This document shows positions 26,889 through 35,973 of a DNA stretch of 49,159 nucleotides, in pieces. The stretch lies in contig JAKALA010000025.1 of the NCBI GenBank assembly GCA_021813325.1, positions 1 through 49,159 of the forward strand, read 5' to 3'. Origin of the DNA: a bacterium (GTDB lineage Bacteria; Verrucomicrobiota; Verrucomicrobiia; Limisphaerales; UBA11358). A program made the position numbers and the translations under genes. The notes under the pieces were generated by a model that had not been told where the DNA came from, did not search any database, and saw nothing but the letters and a program-made list of their open reading frames with translations. Positions within the stretch are counted from its first letter, which is position 1; every line of letters starts with the position of its first letter.

Positions 26889-26915
26889 CATCTTGTGCGA
26901 TTCCCGCACAAGACG
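26889..26915. promoter_or_regulatory. operator-like palindrome, copy 2
   Basis: CATCTTGTGCG, five bases ATTCC, then CGCACAAGACG: an inverted repeat matching at 10 of 11 positions and nearly identical to 4117-4143. It lies between the ClpB-like gene (starts 26859) and the VirB2-like gene (26987), again in a divergent conjugation promoter region. Sites for one shared regulator are the simplest reading. Confidence 0.75.
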
Positions 26916-26986
26916 TTTTCAGAAACATGAGATGATGGCCACTCACTCGGCGGAAGCGTCCGCCACGAAGACAAAAAATTGAAACT

Positions 26987-27343
26987 ATGAAAAAACAATT
27001 CGTTCCGAAAAAAATCCGGGCGCGCGTGCGCTCATGGCTTCCCGTCGCGGCCATCTTCGCGCTCAACGTCCTGCCCGCCTTCGCGCAGAGCACGACTTTC
27101 AACTCCACCGACCTGAAAACTGGCATCAGTAACAGTCTGGCCGTGATTATGATGTTCGGCTTTGTGCTCGGCATCTCCGCCGTCATCTATGGCGGCTTCG
27201 CCATCCGGCGCGGCGACGTTGACCAGGGCAAAATGTCCATCATCGGCGGCGCAATCATCGCGGCGGCACCGGCGGCGGTTTATGCCTTTTACAAAATCTT
27301 CGGGCTGGACAGCAACAGCGCCGTTGGCGTCGGCAATTTCTAA
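26987..27343 (+). CDS. VirB2/TrbC-like pilin subunit
   Basis: A 118-residue protein with a signal peptide (cleavage likely after PAFAQ, about 35) and two membrane segments (about 48-68 and 80-105), the usual pattern of conjugative pilin precursors. Pilin subunits form the transfer pilus. First gene of the rightward secretion operon, immediately downstream of the operator-like palindrome. Confidence 0.8.
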   Translation: MKKQFVPKKIRARVRSWLPVAAIFALNVLPAFAQSTTFNSTDLKTGISNSLAVIMMFGFVLGISAVIYGGFAIRRGDVDQGKMSIIGGAIIAAAPAAVYAFYKIFGLDSNSAVGVGNF

Positions 27344-27376
27344 CCGGGCAAATCCGCACCCAATTATCCATTAAAT

Positions 27377-27706
27377 ATGAAAGCCGAACTTCGATTGACC
27401 GATACCAATGCCGCGTCCGATTCCAAAGGCCGCACCTGGGGTCTGGAGGGAGGTTTGTTCTGGTGGCTGATTGGCGGCATCGGCGCGGGCATCACCCTGT
27501 TCTTCGTGCTGCTCGTCGTCGTGGGTTCGTCGCTTCTCGTGTCCTGCCTCGTGGCGCTCGTGCCGGTGCTGGTCTGTCTTGCCTACATCTTCGGATTGCG
27601 GCAGGGCAAGCCGCCCGGTTACGACCGCGACATCTTTGAATACGCCACGACGGGGCGCGGCTTCAGTCCCGAAGTTCATCGTTCCTGCGTTCATCCACTT
27701 TTATGA
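27377..27706 (+). CDS. VirB3/TrbD-like membrane protein
   Basis: A 109-residue protein with two adjacent membrane segments (about 25-75, FWWLIGGIGAGITLFFVLLVVV and LVALVPVLVCLAYIFGL) after a short cytoplasmic start. Size and position directly after the VirB2-like gene fit VirB3/TrbD. It overlaps the next gene start by four bases (ATGA). Confidence 0.7.
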   Translation: MKAELRLTDTNAASDSKGRTWGLEGGLFWWLIGGIGAGITLFFVLLVVVGSSLLVSCLVALVPVLVCLAYIFGLRQGKPPGYDRDIFEYATTGRGFSPEVHRSCVHPLL

Positions 27707-28119
27707 ATCCTGAAACCAAAATGTTGCCGCCTTCCCAAGCGCAACGCATCAGCAGTGTTGAATCCACGCCGTCGGAATCCGTGCTGATTCAGTTCAGCGG
27801 CCACCGCCAGACGTGCGGCTTTCCCAAAAGTGATTTCCAGCAGTCAGATTTCATCTTAACGGAAATACGCCGCCAACATCCCAATCGCCCGCCTCAAGAA
27901 CTGCGTTTGCTTACTACCGGAGTCATGGTCACGCTGGTTGGCTGGCGGTTGAATTTGTTGCCGGAGCTTTTGGCCAATGGAAAGGTCAATTCCATTCGCG
28001 CGGTGGATGGCGCGTCCGCCAAAGCAGTCATTGAAGAACCATTGGTCTGTTCCATCCACATTTTCCGGCATAGTTCGGCCACGACCACCGCCCTGTTTCC
28101 CTCACCGTCCCGTTCCTGA
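27703..28119 (+). CDS. hypothetical protein, paralogue of 28159 gene
   Basis: A 138-residue protein of unknown function within the secretion operon. A central pattern (HR..CGFP, PP.ELRLLTTG, TLVGWRLNLLPELLANGKVNSIRAV, EEPLVCSIHIFR) recurs in the next gene at 28159. The two are diverged duplicates in tandem. No signal peptide or membrane segment. A structural or regulatory accessory protein is possible. Confidence 0.7.
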   Translation: MNPETKMLPPSQAQRISSVESTPSESVLIQFSGHRQTCGFPKSDFQQSDFILTEIRRQHPNRPPQELRLLTTGVMVTLVGWRLNLLPELLANGKVNSIRAVDGASAKAVIEEPLVCSIHIFRHSSATTTALFPSPSRS

Positions 28120-28158
28120 CTCCGACCAATTCCCATATCAAATAATCCACCACACTCT

Positions 28159-28587
28159 ATGAATCCCGAAAAATCACATCGTCATCCGAACAAACCGAAA
28201 CGCCAGTTCGCCGGCTGCGTTGAACTGATTCCCCAACCGCCGGATTACACCGAGTTCATTGATGCCCACCGGATATGGTGCTTCCCAATCAATCACTTGA
28301 CGCACTTTGTCTTGCAAGAGAATCCCAACAACAGCGGCCAGAAAACTTTGCCGCCCGACCAGCTCGTCCTGCTTTATCCACCGGCGACGGTCGTGCTCAA
28401 AGGTTGGCGGCTGGAGCTGATGATTGGCCCGCTGGTTTGCGGGCGTGTGGCCCGCGTCCATGCCGAGAAACACCTCGGCGCATTGATCCTCGATGAATCG
28501 TGGGTTTCCGAAATCCATGTCTTGCTGCGCGACAATACGATTTTGAATCAGGAAAAACTACAACACTGGATTTTACAAGAGTCATGA
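28159..28587 (+). CDS. hypothetical protein, paralogue of 27703 gene
   Basis: A 142-residue protein sharing with the 27703 product the pattern HRIWCFP, PPDQLVLLYPPATVVLKGWRL, LVCGRVARVHA, ESWVSEIHVLLR. It overlaps the next gene start (28584) by four bases. Unknown function; it belongs to the secretion operon. Confidence 0.7.
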   Translation: MNPEKSHRHPNKPKRQFAGCVELIPQPPDYTEFIDAHRIWCFPINHLTHFVLQENPNNSGQKTLPPDQLVLLYPPATVVLKGWRLELMIGPLVCGRVARVHAEKHLGALILDESWVSEIHVLLRDNTILNQEKLQHWILQES

Positions 28588-28883
28588 ACCCCGACGACAT
28601 CAAAGTCATTGAATCGCAGCGGCAGGCATTGCTGGGCCAGCTCCGCGCCGCCGAAGCCGCCGTGCGCGGCGGGTTGCATACGCACGGTTTCGGCAGCACC
28701 GCCCGCGCCCACATGGAACGGGCAATGGCGCACATTCAGGAAGCCTATATCGCCATCAACGAAATGCGGGCAGTGCGCAGCGTGCCGCAACTGGTCGAAG
28801 ACCTGAACCGGATTGAACAGGCGTGCAATGAACTCCGGCAGCAACCGCCACCCGGCGTCACCATCAAATCCTTCCGGCCCTGA
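28584..28883 (+). CDS. small helical hypothetical protein
   Basis: A 99-residue mostly helical protein (MNPDDIKVIESQRQALLGQL ... SVPQLVEDLNRIEQACNEL), without signal or membrane segment. It lies three bases before the VirB4-like gene and overlaps the preceding gene, so it is part of the secretion operon. Possibly a coiled-coil accessory subunit. Confidence 0.7.
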   Translation: MNPDDIKVIESQRQALLGQLRAAEAAVRGGLHTHGFGSTARAHMERAMAHIQEAYIAINEMRAVRSVPQLVEDLNRIEQACNELRQQPPPGVTIKSFRP

Positions 28884-28886
28884 CCT

Positions 28887-31610
28887 ATGTTTGAACGCGC
28901 CCCCAACGGCTTTTTCGTGAACGATTTGATTTTGTTCAATTCGCTCCGGCGTGGCGGTTACGTCGCCAAGGGTTTTGTCTTTGAAGCGCCCGACCTCACC
29001 AACAGCCCGATTGCCGACTTGAACGAATTTCAAGACCAATTGAGCCACCTGCTGGCTTCGCTCCACGAAAACCAACGGCTGCAAATCCAATACTTTTCCG
29101 ATTCCGATTACAAAGCCGAGTTGCTGCGGTTTCAGCAGGAGACGGAGAAATTTGAAAACACCTGGACGAAGCGTTCGCGCAATGAGCGGTTCGTGCGTTA
29201 CTGGCAGGCGATGGTGGAACGCAAACTGCGGCGGCAGCGCGTCATCATTTACATTTCGCGGTCCTTGGAAAACACCCCCCGGCTGGCCAGCGGCGATGCC
29301 GCGTTGCGCGAGTATTACCGGACGATCCTCGACCAGTTGCGGGGCGAGTTTGAACACGTTCACGGTCAAATCACGGATATTTTTGCCAGCACCGGCACGC
29401 GCATCCTGCCGATGAGCGACGTTGACCATTTCAAGCACTGCAAACAGTTTTTGAATCCGTCGCTGGCCGACCGCTTCGATTTCGACGCCGCCCAGGATTT
29501 TGCGCCCGAACTTTCGATTCAGGAAAATTGCTGGCACAGCGAAGGCAACGGCCAGTCTGATTTCGGGTTTTATCTGGACGGCCATTATCATTCCGTCATC
29601 GTCCTCACCCGCTGGCCGCGCACAACGTATCCGGGCATCATCCAACGGCTGACCAATCTGCGGCTTCTGGATTTCAGCATCACCGTCAACATTGACCCGC
29701 TGCCCATCACGCAGGAAATCCACAAGGAGGAAAAAGAGCATGACCGCATCGCCGGCGACTATGCCAGCGAAAAGAAAGTCTCCCTGCTGACCGTGATGCA
29801 GAAAAAGGAAAAGAAAATTCACGCGCTCATGCAGGGGCAGACCATTCCGTTCAATGCGCTCTTTGTCATCCGAGCTTGGGACAAATCCAAAGACGGGCTG
29901 ACCGCCAAAACGGGCGCCATCAAAAACGCCATCAACGCAATGAACTCGGCGCAGTATTTTGAAAGCAATCTGCCGAGCACGTCCAAGAATTTGTTTTTCC
30001 AGACATGGCCGGGCTGGACTTGGGGACGGTATGAACATCGCAAACTGTATTCCGAACACCGTTACCTGGCCGACATGCTGCCCGTCACAAGCACGTTCAC
30101 CGGCCATCTGAAAACCGCCGAGGCCATCTACGACGGTCCCAATAATAATCTGGTTGGCGTCGAAACGTTCTCCGGCTCGAAAGATAACCAGTCTCCGCAG
30201 CACGCCGTTTTGCTCGGCATGAGCGGCGCGGGGAAATCAGTGACGGTTTGCGACCTGCTTTCGCAGACCGAAGGTTATTTCGCCTACACCGTCATCATTG
30301 AGGAGGGTTTGAGTTACGGCATCTACACGCAGACCGTCGAGGATGGCGCTCGCCCCATCATCATTCATCCCGACGGCGACCTGACCATCAATTATCTCGA
30401 CACGAAGGGACTGCCGTTGACGCCCGACCATCTTTCCGCCGCGACCGCGTTGGTTGCACGCATGATTGGCACATCCAGTCAGGAGGACAAACAAATGCTG
30501 CGGCAGGCGCAGATTGCCAAGTATCTGAATCTGCTTTACGAAGACGCCTTTCAGGATTGGCAGAAGAAACGGCACGACCAGTTGCTCGACATCGCGCGTC
30601 ATGCGCTGGCCTTGCAGAAATTCCGGCTGGAACGGATGCCGCCGGGCACAACGACGTTGGAAACTTTTGCGGACTTCCGGGACTGGAAGGCCAGCCACCT
30701 TAATGAGGCAAGAGAGTATCTCGCTTCGTTTCACGAAGCCGACGTGCTCCGGTTCTTGAAAGAACCCAAGACCAGCAGGGAAGTCCGCAACCTGGCTTTC
30801 GCCTATTTCAAGCCGGACGAGTTCCCGACGCACCGGATGTTGCAGGAATTGATGATGCTCGATCCGGTGGGTTCGGAGCGCGACCAAATCATTGAAATCG
30901 CCACCCTCATCCTGCCGTGGTGTCGGGATGGCAACTACGGCTGTTTGTTCGACGGCGTGACGAACATTTCGCTGACCGGCAGGATTGCTCATTTTGAGTT
31001 GGGATACATTCCCGAATCCGCCAAGGAGTTGAAAGCAGCGGCGGGCTTCCTCATCACCAACCACGCGCGCAAGCATATCATGACGCTGCCGCGCGCATTG
31101 CGGAAACGCAACGTGTATGAGGAAGTCGCCCGCTTTCTCGACATTCCCGGCGGGCAGGAAATCGTCCAAGAGAGTTACGCACAGCTTCGCAAGTTTAATT
31201 GTTGGAACATCTCCATCGTTCAACAGTATGCGCGGTTCAAACAATCGCGCATCCGCTCCGCTGTTTTCGGCAACAGTCGCCAATTTTTCATCATGCGTCA
31301 GAACGACCGGGCGGATTTGGAGGACATGGCGCAGGACATCGCGCTGCCGGAGGTGACAAAGCACGCGATAATGAATTATCCGTTGCCCGACCACCAAAGC
31401 GGACAAAAGTATTCGCCGTTCACTTATTTTCATACCGACTCCGGCAGAAATCTTTGCGGCACGGTTCACAACATTTCGTCGCGTGAGATGCTCTATTGCA
31501 GTTCATCCAGCGGCGAACATTTCGACAAACGCGCCCGCGAACTTCGCCAAAGTTCCAACATTGTCGAGGGCATCATCGCCCACGCGAATCCAGAAAAGGA
31601 GGCGGCATGA
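28887..31610 (+). CDS. VirB4/TrbE-like secretion ATPase
   Basis: A 907-residue ATPase that energises the type IV channel at the inner membrane. Walker A LLGMSGAGKS at about 442-451. The Walker B region appears as RNVYEEVARFLDIP near 748, with EE where most VirB4 proteins have DE. A long C-terminal RecA-like part includes NISIVQQYARFKQSRIRSAVFGNSRQFF. Length fits VirB4/TrbE. Its stop overlaps the ATG of the PP-loop gene (ATGA), so the two are coupled. Confidence 0.92.
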   Translation: MFERAPNGFFVNDLILFNSLRRGGYVAKGFVFEAPDLTNSPIADLNEFQDQLSHLLASLHENQRLQIQYFSDSDYKAELLRFQQETEKFENTWTKRSRNERFVRYWQAMVERKLRRQRVIIYISRSLENTPRLASGDAALREYYRTILDQLRGEFEHVHGQITDIFASTGTRILPMSDVDHFKHCKQFLNPSLADRFDFDAAQDFAPELSIQENCWHSEGNGQSDFGFYLDGHYHSVIVLTRWPRTTYPGIIQRLTNLRLLDFSITVNIDPLPITQEIHKEEKEHDRIAGDYASEKKVSLLTVMQKKEKKIHALMQGQTIPFNALFVIRAWDKSKDGLTAKTGAIKNAINAMNSAQYFESNLPSTSKNLFFQTWPGWTWGRYEHRKLYSEHRYLADMLPVTSTFTGHLKTAEAIYDGPNNNLVGVETFSGSKDNQSPQHAVLLGMSGAGKSVTVCDLLSQTEGYFAYTVIIEEGLSYGIYTQTVEDGARPIIIHPDGDLTINYLDTKGLPLTPDHLSAATALVARMIGTSSQEDKQMLRQAQIAKYLNLLYEDAFQDWQKKRHDQLLDIARHALALQKFRLERMPPGTTTLETFADFRDWKASHLNEAREYLASFHEADVLRFLKEPKTSREVRNLAFAYFKPDEFPTHRMLQELMMLDPVGSERDQIIEIATLILPWCRDGNYGCLFDGVTNISLTGRIAHFELGYIPESAKELKAAAGFLITNHARKHIMTLPRALRKRNVYEEVARFLDIPGGQEIVQESYAQLRKFNCWNISIVQQYARFKQSRIRSAVFGNSRQFFIMRQNDRADLEDMAQDIALPEVTKHAIMNYPLPDHQSGQKYSPFTYFHTDSGRNLCGTVHNISSREMLYCSSSSGEHFDKRARELRQSSNIVEGIIAHANPEKEAA

Positions 31611-32464
31611 AAGAATTTCGCATTCTGAATCTTGGCGCTGGTGTCCAGTCCACAACCCTTTACCTCATGTTCATGCGCGGTGATCTCACACCGCAGATTG
31701 ATTACGCCATTTTCGCCGATACCGGCGAAGAACCAACGCCGGTCTATCGGCACTTGGAATGGCTGCAATCACTCAACGGCCCGCGCATTCTGGTTCGCTC
31801 CATTGGCAGGCTCGGCGAGCATTTGAAGTTCGGACGAAATTCCACTGGTCAGCGGTTTGCCAGCATCCCCGCTTATACGACCGACGAACCCGGTTCGCCG
31901 AAGGGGATGCTCCGCCGTCAATGCACCAAGGAATATAAACTGGATGTCATCGAGCATGTCATTCGGCACGAAATTGTCGGCCTGAAATTGCGCCAATGGT
32001 TTCCCCGCGACGAAATCCATGTCCACCAATACCTCGGCATCAGCCACGATGAAGCCGGGCGCGCAGCGCGCGTGCGGTTGCGTTTCGCGGATGTTCCCTG
32101 GGCGACGCCGGTGTTCCCGTTGGTTGAACGTCAGATAACCCGCGCCATGTGCCAGCAACGGTTGCGCGCTTACGGCGTCCCCCATGAAGTGCCGCGTTCG
32201 GCGTGCGTGTTTTGTCCTTACCGTTCCAACGATGAATGGCGCTGGCTGCGCGATAATGATCCGGCTGGTTTTCAGCGAGCCATTGAAATTGACACCGCGC
32301 TGCGGACGCCCGGCCATGTCGTCAACCGCAATCTCGACCAGCAACTTTATGTGCATCGCTCGTGCGTGCCGCTGGCCGAAGCCTTTCTCGAAAAACATGA
32401 ATCCTTCCGCGACCAGACGTTCATGGGCTTTTACCAGGAATGCCACGGCCTGTGCGGAAATTAG
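31607..32464 (+). CDS. PP-loop / adenine nucleotide alpha hydrolase (PAPS reductase/DndC-like) enzyme
   Basis: A 285-residue enzyme of the PP-loop ATP pyrophosphatase superfamily. The N-terminal motif LGAGVQSTTL (residues 9-18) replaces the usual SGGKDS, and IDYAIFADTGEE follows. Cysteines in RRQCTKEYK, CVFCPYR and the C-terminal ECHGLCGN could hold an iron-sulfur cluster, as in several sulfur-transfer members. Relatives include PAPS reductases, DndC (DNA phosphorothioation) and phage proteins. It is coupled to VirB4 by an ATGA overlap and followed by a lipoprotein gene, which is an unusual place for such an enzyme. A role in DNA modification or protection during transfer is inferred, not shown. 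Confidence 0.85.
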   Translation: MKEFRILNLGAGVQSTTLYLMFMRGDLTPQIDYAIFADTGEEPTPVYRHLEWLQSLNGPRILVRSIGRLGEHLKFGRNSTGQRFASIPAYTTDEPGSPKGMLRRQCTKEYKLDVIEHVIRHEIVGLKLRQWFPRDEIHVHQYLGISHDEAGRAARVRLRFADVPWATPVFPLVERQITRAMCQQRLRAYGVPHEVPRSACVFCPYRSNDEWRWLRDNDPAGFQRAIEIDTALRTPGHVVNRNLDQQLYVHRSCVPLAEAFLEKHESFRDQTFMGFYQECHGLCGN

Positions 32465-32478
32465 AAACCACCACGCTT

Positions 32479-32901
32479 ATGAAAAAATCAATGTTCATCC
32501 AATTCACCTTGCTTGCCGGTGTTGTTTGCCTGTTCACGGGCTGCGCCGCTGTAACCCGGACCGCCACGGATGTTGGCTTGGGCGCGGGCGGCGCGGCCCT
32601 CGGCGGCGAGCTGACCCATAACAACCCCTACGCGATTGTCGGCGGCGCGGCGGGCGGCGCGTTGCTTGGCGAGGGACTCCATGCCGCCAACGACAAATTG
32701 AACGACCAATCCTATCAGACAGGTTACGACAAAGGCCGCAGCGATGCGGTGAAGCAACAGTATTGGCTCTATGTTTCCATGCAGCAGGCCAGAGCCGGGG
32801 ATGATGGCCGCGTCCGGCTCTACGAAGTGCGTTTGCCAGAGCAGGTCATTGACGGCGTGATTTTCCAACCGACCACCCAATTTCTTCGCGTCGAAGAATG
32901 A
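32479..32901 (+). CDS. lipoprotein with glycine-zipper (VirB7/TrbH-like)
   Basis: A 140-residue protein from ATG 32479 with a lipoprotein signal peptide (lipobox LFTGC, Cys at about 20), then a glycine/alanine zipper (GLGAGGAALGGEL ... GGAAGGALLGEGL) and a soluble tail. Small lipoproteins stabilise the outer-membrane core of type IV systems. Position between VirB4 and VirB5 fits TrbH/VirB7-type components. Confidence 0.75.
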   Translation: MKKSMFIQFTLLAGVVCLFTGCAAVTRTATDVGLGAGGAALGGELTHNNPYAIVGGAAGGALLGEGLHAANDKLNDQSYQTGYDKGRSDAVKQQYWLYVSMQQARAGDDGRVRLYEVRLPEQVIDGVIFQPTTQFLRVEE

Positions 32902-32967
32902 AGGCGAAGCCTTCACCCAATTATTTAATTCCAAACAAAAACCAACAAAACGAAAGGAACAACAACT

Positions 32968-33768
32968 ATGAAAAAGTTAATCGCAACTATCGCACTCGCC
33001 CTGCCGCTGGTGTTTTCCGCCCGCGCGCAGTGGATCGTCTATGACCCGACGATGAATATCGAACAAATTCTCGACCAAGCCGAGAACATCGCCAAATACG
33101 TTCAGATGATTGACAACCAGGTGCAGCAAATCCAAACGCTGTCCGACCAGTTGAGCGAATTCAAAAACTACGAATCCTTGTTTGGCAATCCGTCCCAGGT
33201 GGTGCTGTCAATGGTTCCCAATCTTGACTCCGATTTGCAGAGCCTTGAACCGGGACTGAATCTCGAAAATCTGGTTGCCACCGCCAACGGCAACATTGCG
33301 TTGACGTTTAATGACGATGGCATTTACGCCACGGTCGGCGCGAGCTTCCAGACGCCGGGCGGCCAGACCATCCAGCGGCCCGCCGACCAATACAAGCCGT
33401 TCTCGGCCATCATCAACTCCGCCAGCAACTATGTCGCCGTCGCCGACAACGCGGCGAAGCGGCGCACGGCCATCAAAAACCAAATCGCGCAGACAACGCA
33501 GCAGCTTCAGAACGCGACCACGGACGCCCAAGTCCAGAAGTTGCAGGGCGTCCTCACCAGTTTGAACGGCGACCTAGCCAGCACGGACGACGAATTGAAT
33601 CAGGCCGCGTCATCGGCAATGGTGCAGGACATCCAGAATCGGAACGACCAGCAAAAGCAGGTTCAGGCGTTGACCGAACAGCAAAACGCCGAGTTCACGG
33701 AAGCCGTCAGCAATTACGCGGCGAAATTCCAGTTGCTGAACCAGCCGGTCGCGTTTCCCACCCAATAA
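32968..33768 (+). CDS. VirB5/TrbJ-like minor pilus protein
   Basis: A 266-residue exported protein with a clear signal peptide (MKKLIATIALALPLVFSARAQ) and a long helical body with coiled-coil and Gln-rich stretches (QVQQIQTLSDQLSEF; TTQQLQNATTDAQVQKLQ), typical of TrbJ/VirB5. Upstream ribosome-binding site AAAGGA. It would act at the pilus tip. Confidence 0.85.
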   Translation: MKKLIATIALALPLVFSARAQWIVYDPTMNIEQILDQAENIAKYVQMIDNQVQQIQTLSDQLSEFKNYESLFGNPSQVVLSMVPNLDSDLQSLEPGLNLENLVATANGNIALTFNDDGIYATVGASFQTPGGQTIQRPADQYKPFSAIINSASNYVAVADNAAKRRTAIKNQIAQTTQQLQNATTDAQVQKLQGVLTSLNGDLASTDDELNQAASSAMVQDIQNRNDQQKQVQALTEQQNAEFTEAVSNYAAKFQLLNQPVAFPTQ

Positions 33769-33788
33769 CTTCCAAACCGTTCATATCC

Positions 33789-34877
33789 ATGACCACGTTC
33801 AACAGCATCTTTCCCACGTTCCTCGCCAAATGTGGTGAACTCCACACCTTGCTGTTGAGCGTGGCCTACGCGCTGTTCGTCACCGGCATCATTGTCACCG
33901 TCCATCAGCGGTTCACCCGTAAAACTCTGTTGCATTTGATGGTGCGGCTCATGGTTCTCACGTCGTTGCTGGCCTTTCTGCCCGCCTGGGGCAATCAAAT
34001 CCAGCAATTGTTGCAGGATTCCATCCTGTCGGGTTTGGGCGTGGACCCATCCCAGGTTTATCAGCAGTTTCTCCAGTTGCTTGTCATCAAGCGCGACACC
34101 GTCACGCAAACATCGTGGTGGAACGTCCTCTCGCAACTCCACAATTTCACCACCGACCTTATCATCACCGGGATTCTCTGGCTGCTCGGCTGGATAGCCG
34201 CGCTGCTGATGTTTTGGGCTTACATCATCCAGAGCGTCATCCTGAACATCGGCTACGCGCTTTCGCCGTTGCTCATCGGTTTCATGGCGATCCCGCCGCT
34301 CAAGCACACAGGCACACGCTATCTCACGAATCTCGCCGGCGTGTTGCTTTGGCCGTTGGGCTGGGCCGTGGCCGCGCTGGTCACGCAGGGCATCCTCGAT
34401 TTCATGAGCGACCCCAGCTTTGAATTCATTGACCCGACTTCCACGCTGCCCGACTTTCAAAAAACCATCGGCGTCGCCGCCGTCGGCTTTTGGATCATTT
34501 TCAGCACCATCGCCGCGCCCGTCATCATCCAGAAGGTGATTGCCGTTGGCGCGCTGGCGGGCGGCGAACTGCTTTCAGGCGGCGCACAAGCCACCATGCA
34601 GACGGCGACTTCCGCCGTTGGCAGCGCCGTAACCGCCGCGCCGCTCGGTCCCTATGCGGCCATTGCCGCTGGTGGAGCGGCGGGCGCTTCAACTTTGTTA
34701 TCCACTTCCGGCGGCGTCGGCAACGCCGGTTCGCTGGTGAACAGCCTTGCCGGGTGGGCGGTGCAGAAAAGCGACCCGACCGGCAACAAGGCCGTCCAGC
34801 AGTTGCTCGCGCAGTTGCTCCAGCGTTTCGACCAGTTGCCGCTCATTTCACCGGCCAGCCTGCCTCCCCAATTATGA
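33789..34877 (+). CDS. VirB6/TrbL-like polytopic membrane protein
   Basis: A 362-residue inner-membrane channel protein with at least five membrane segments between 20 and 280 (for example LIITGILWLLGWIAALLMFW and VGFWIIFSTIAAPVIIQKVI) and a Gly/Ala-rich C-terminal part, as in TrbL. Gene order and topology identify it. The stop overlaps the VirB8-like start (ATGA at 34874). Confidence 0.88.
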   Translation: MTTFNSIFPTFLAKCGELHTLLLSVAYALFVTGIIVTVHQRFTRKTLLHLMVRLMVLTSLLAFLPAWGNQIQQLLQDSILSGLGVDPSQVYQQFLQLLVIKRDTVTQTSWWNVLSQLHNFTTDLIITGILWLLGWIAALLMFWAYIIQSVILNIGYALSPLLIGFMAIPPLKHTGTRYLTNLAGVLLWPLGWAVAALVTQGILDFMSDPSFEFIDPTSTLPDFQKTIGVAAVGFWIIFSTIAAPVIIQKVIAVGALAGGELLSGGAQATMQTATSAVGSAVTAAPLGPYAAIAAGGAAGASTLLSTSGGVGNAGSLVNSLAGWAVQKSDPTGNKAVQQLLAQLLQRFDQLPLISPASLPPQL

Positions 34878-35530
34878 TTATGAATACAGAGAATCCCCTT
34901 CCACCAAAACCGGGCACGGTGCCCCTGCGGAAGCAGTTTGACCTGACACGCCTGCTCGTGCTGCGCGACCGGCTGCCGTGGTTCTGGTTTGCGTTCACCG
35001 TCGCCGTGCTGCTGCTGTCGGCCATTGACCGTTACCACATCATCTCGCAGTTCAAACAGCGCGAGCGTGTCGTCATCATTGACCCGGCGGGGACTTACTA
35101 TTTGAGTCCGTTGCTGCAATTTCAGGAGGCGAAGCAATTGCACGTCCAACAGGCGGAACTGGCGACGCTGTGTTTCCTCGAACGCAATCCAAAGGATTTC
35201 GACAATCCCGACCTGCTTAAATTGCTGTTTCTAAAAAATGCCTTCAACAAGGCGCAGGATGAAAAAATCAGCGAGGCGGTCGAATTTCGCGCCAAGCAGT
35301 TGCACCAAAAAGCAGAAATCGGACGCATTGATATTTTGGCGACGCGCGACAACGAAGTGCTCGCCGCCGTCACCGGCCAGGTTATTCGCAGCGGCATCTT
35401 TCAAGACAAGGCGTTCACCGAGGCGTTTCCGTTCACGCTCCGGCTGCGCCTCATCCGCAACCCCAACATGGCCTTGAACGGACGTTTCCCCACCGCCGTG
35501 GGCGACTTCAAATATGAAATCAATCGTTAG
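34874..35530 (+). CDS. VirB8/TrbF-like inner-membrane protein
   Basis: A 218-residue bitopic protein. One membrane segment (about 35-55, WFWFAFTVAVLLLSAI) is followed by a periplasmic alpha/beta domain, as in VirB8/TrbF. ATG 34874 is chosen because it overlaps the upstream stop as ATGA, as at other junctions; an in-frame ATG two codons later is the alternative. Part of the channel assembly platform. Confidence 0.85.
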   Translation: MIMNTENPLPPKPGTVPLRKQFDLTRLLVLRDRLPWFWFAFTVAVLLLSAIDRYHIISQFKQRERVVIIDPAGTYYLSPLLQFQEAKQLHVQQAELATLCFLERNPKDFDNPDLLKLLFLKNAFNKAQDEKISEAVEFRAKQLHQKAEIGRIDILATRDNEVLAAVTGQVIRSGIFQDKAFTEAFPFTLRLRLIRNPNMALNGRFPTAVGDFKYEINR

Positions 35531-35973
35531 AGCAAAATGGAATTGGGCGGGCATATTGGCCTGCCAATTTTCGACGGACTTGTTGGAACATGCGCCAAAA
35601 GGCCAAAAAACTCCCATCTGCGCTCCGTATGTCGTCAAAAGTGCGCTCCGAAAATCGCGCCGACAATTGCGGAAGGAAATTGCCGTTCACGGCGATGGTG
35701 ATTTTTTCCACGAAGTAACGCCGATGGATAGTCGGTGCATAGCCGCCACGGAGCAAACTGCTGTTTTTGAAATCCGAGGCGGACTTGTGTGCTGGGGTGT
35801 TGCTTATTCCTCGCCGTCGCTGGTCATCACGGCCAAGGTATTTCGAGTTAGACTCACTTTTGAACGTTGTTCGCGGCCGGGGGAATCGTATGCGCCCGCT
35901 CCCATCCCCCGTCTGAAACGGGCGCGGCGTCCTGCTCCGCAACCCTTTCCCGTCAGAGCCATTGATTTTAATT
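35531..35973. other. unexplained 443-bp gap between VirB8 and VirB9 genes
   Basis: Reading frames exist on both strands but none looks like a real protein. A 7-bp stem GCGCCCG/CGGGCGC (35892-35925) is present. Elsewhere in this operon genes abut or overlap, so this gap may be an insertion, a decayed gene or a regulatory segment. Confidence 0.4.

Noticed and set aside
26860-27186. Longer start for the ClpB-like gene
   Set aside because: The extension runs through the operator and into the VirB2 coding region; ATG 26859 fits the family better.
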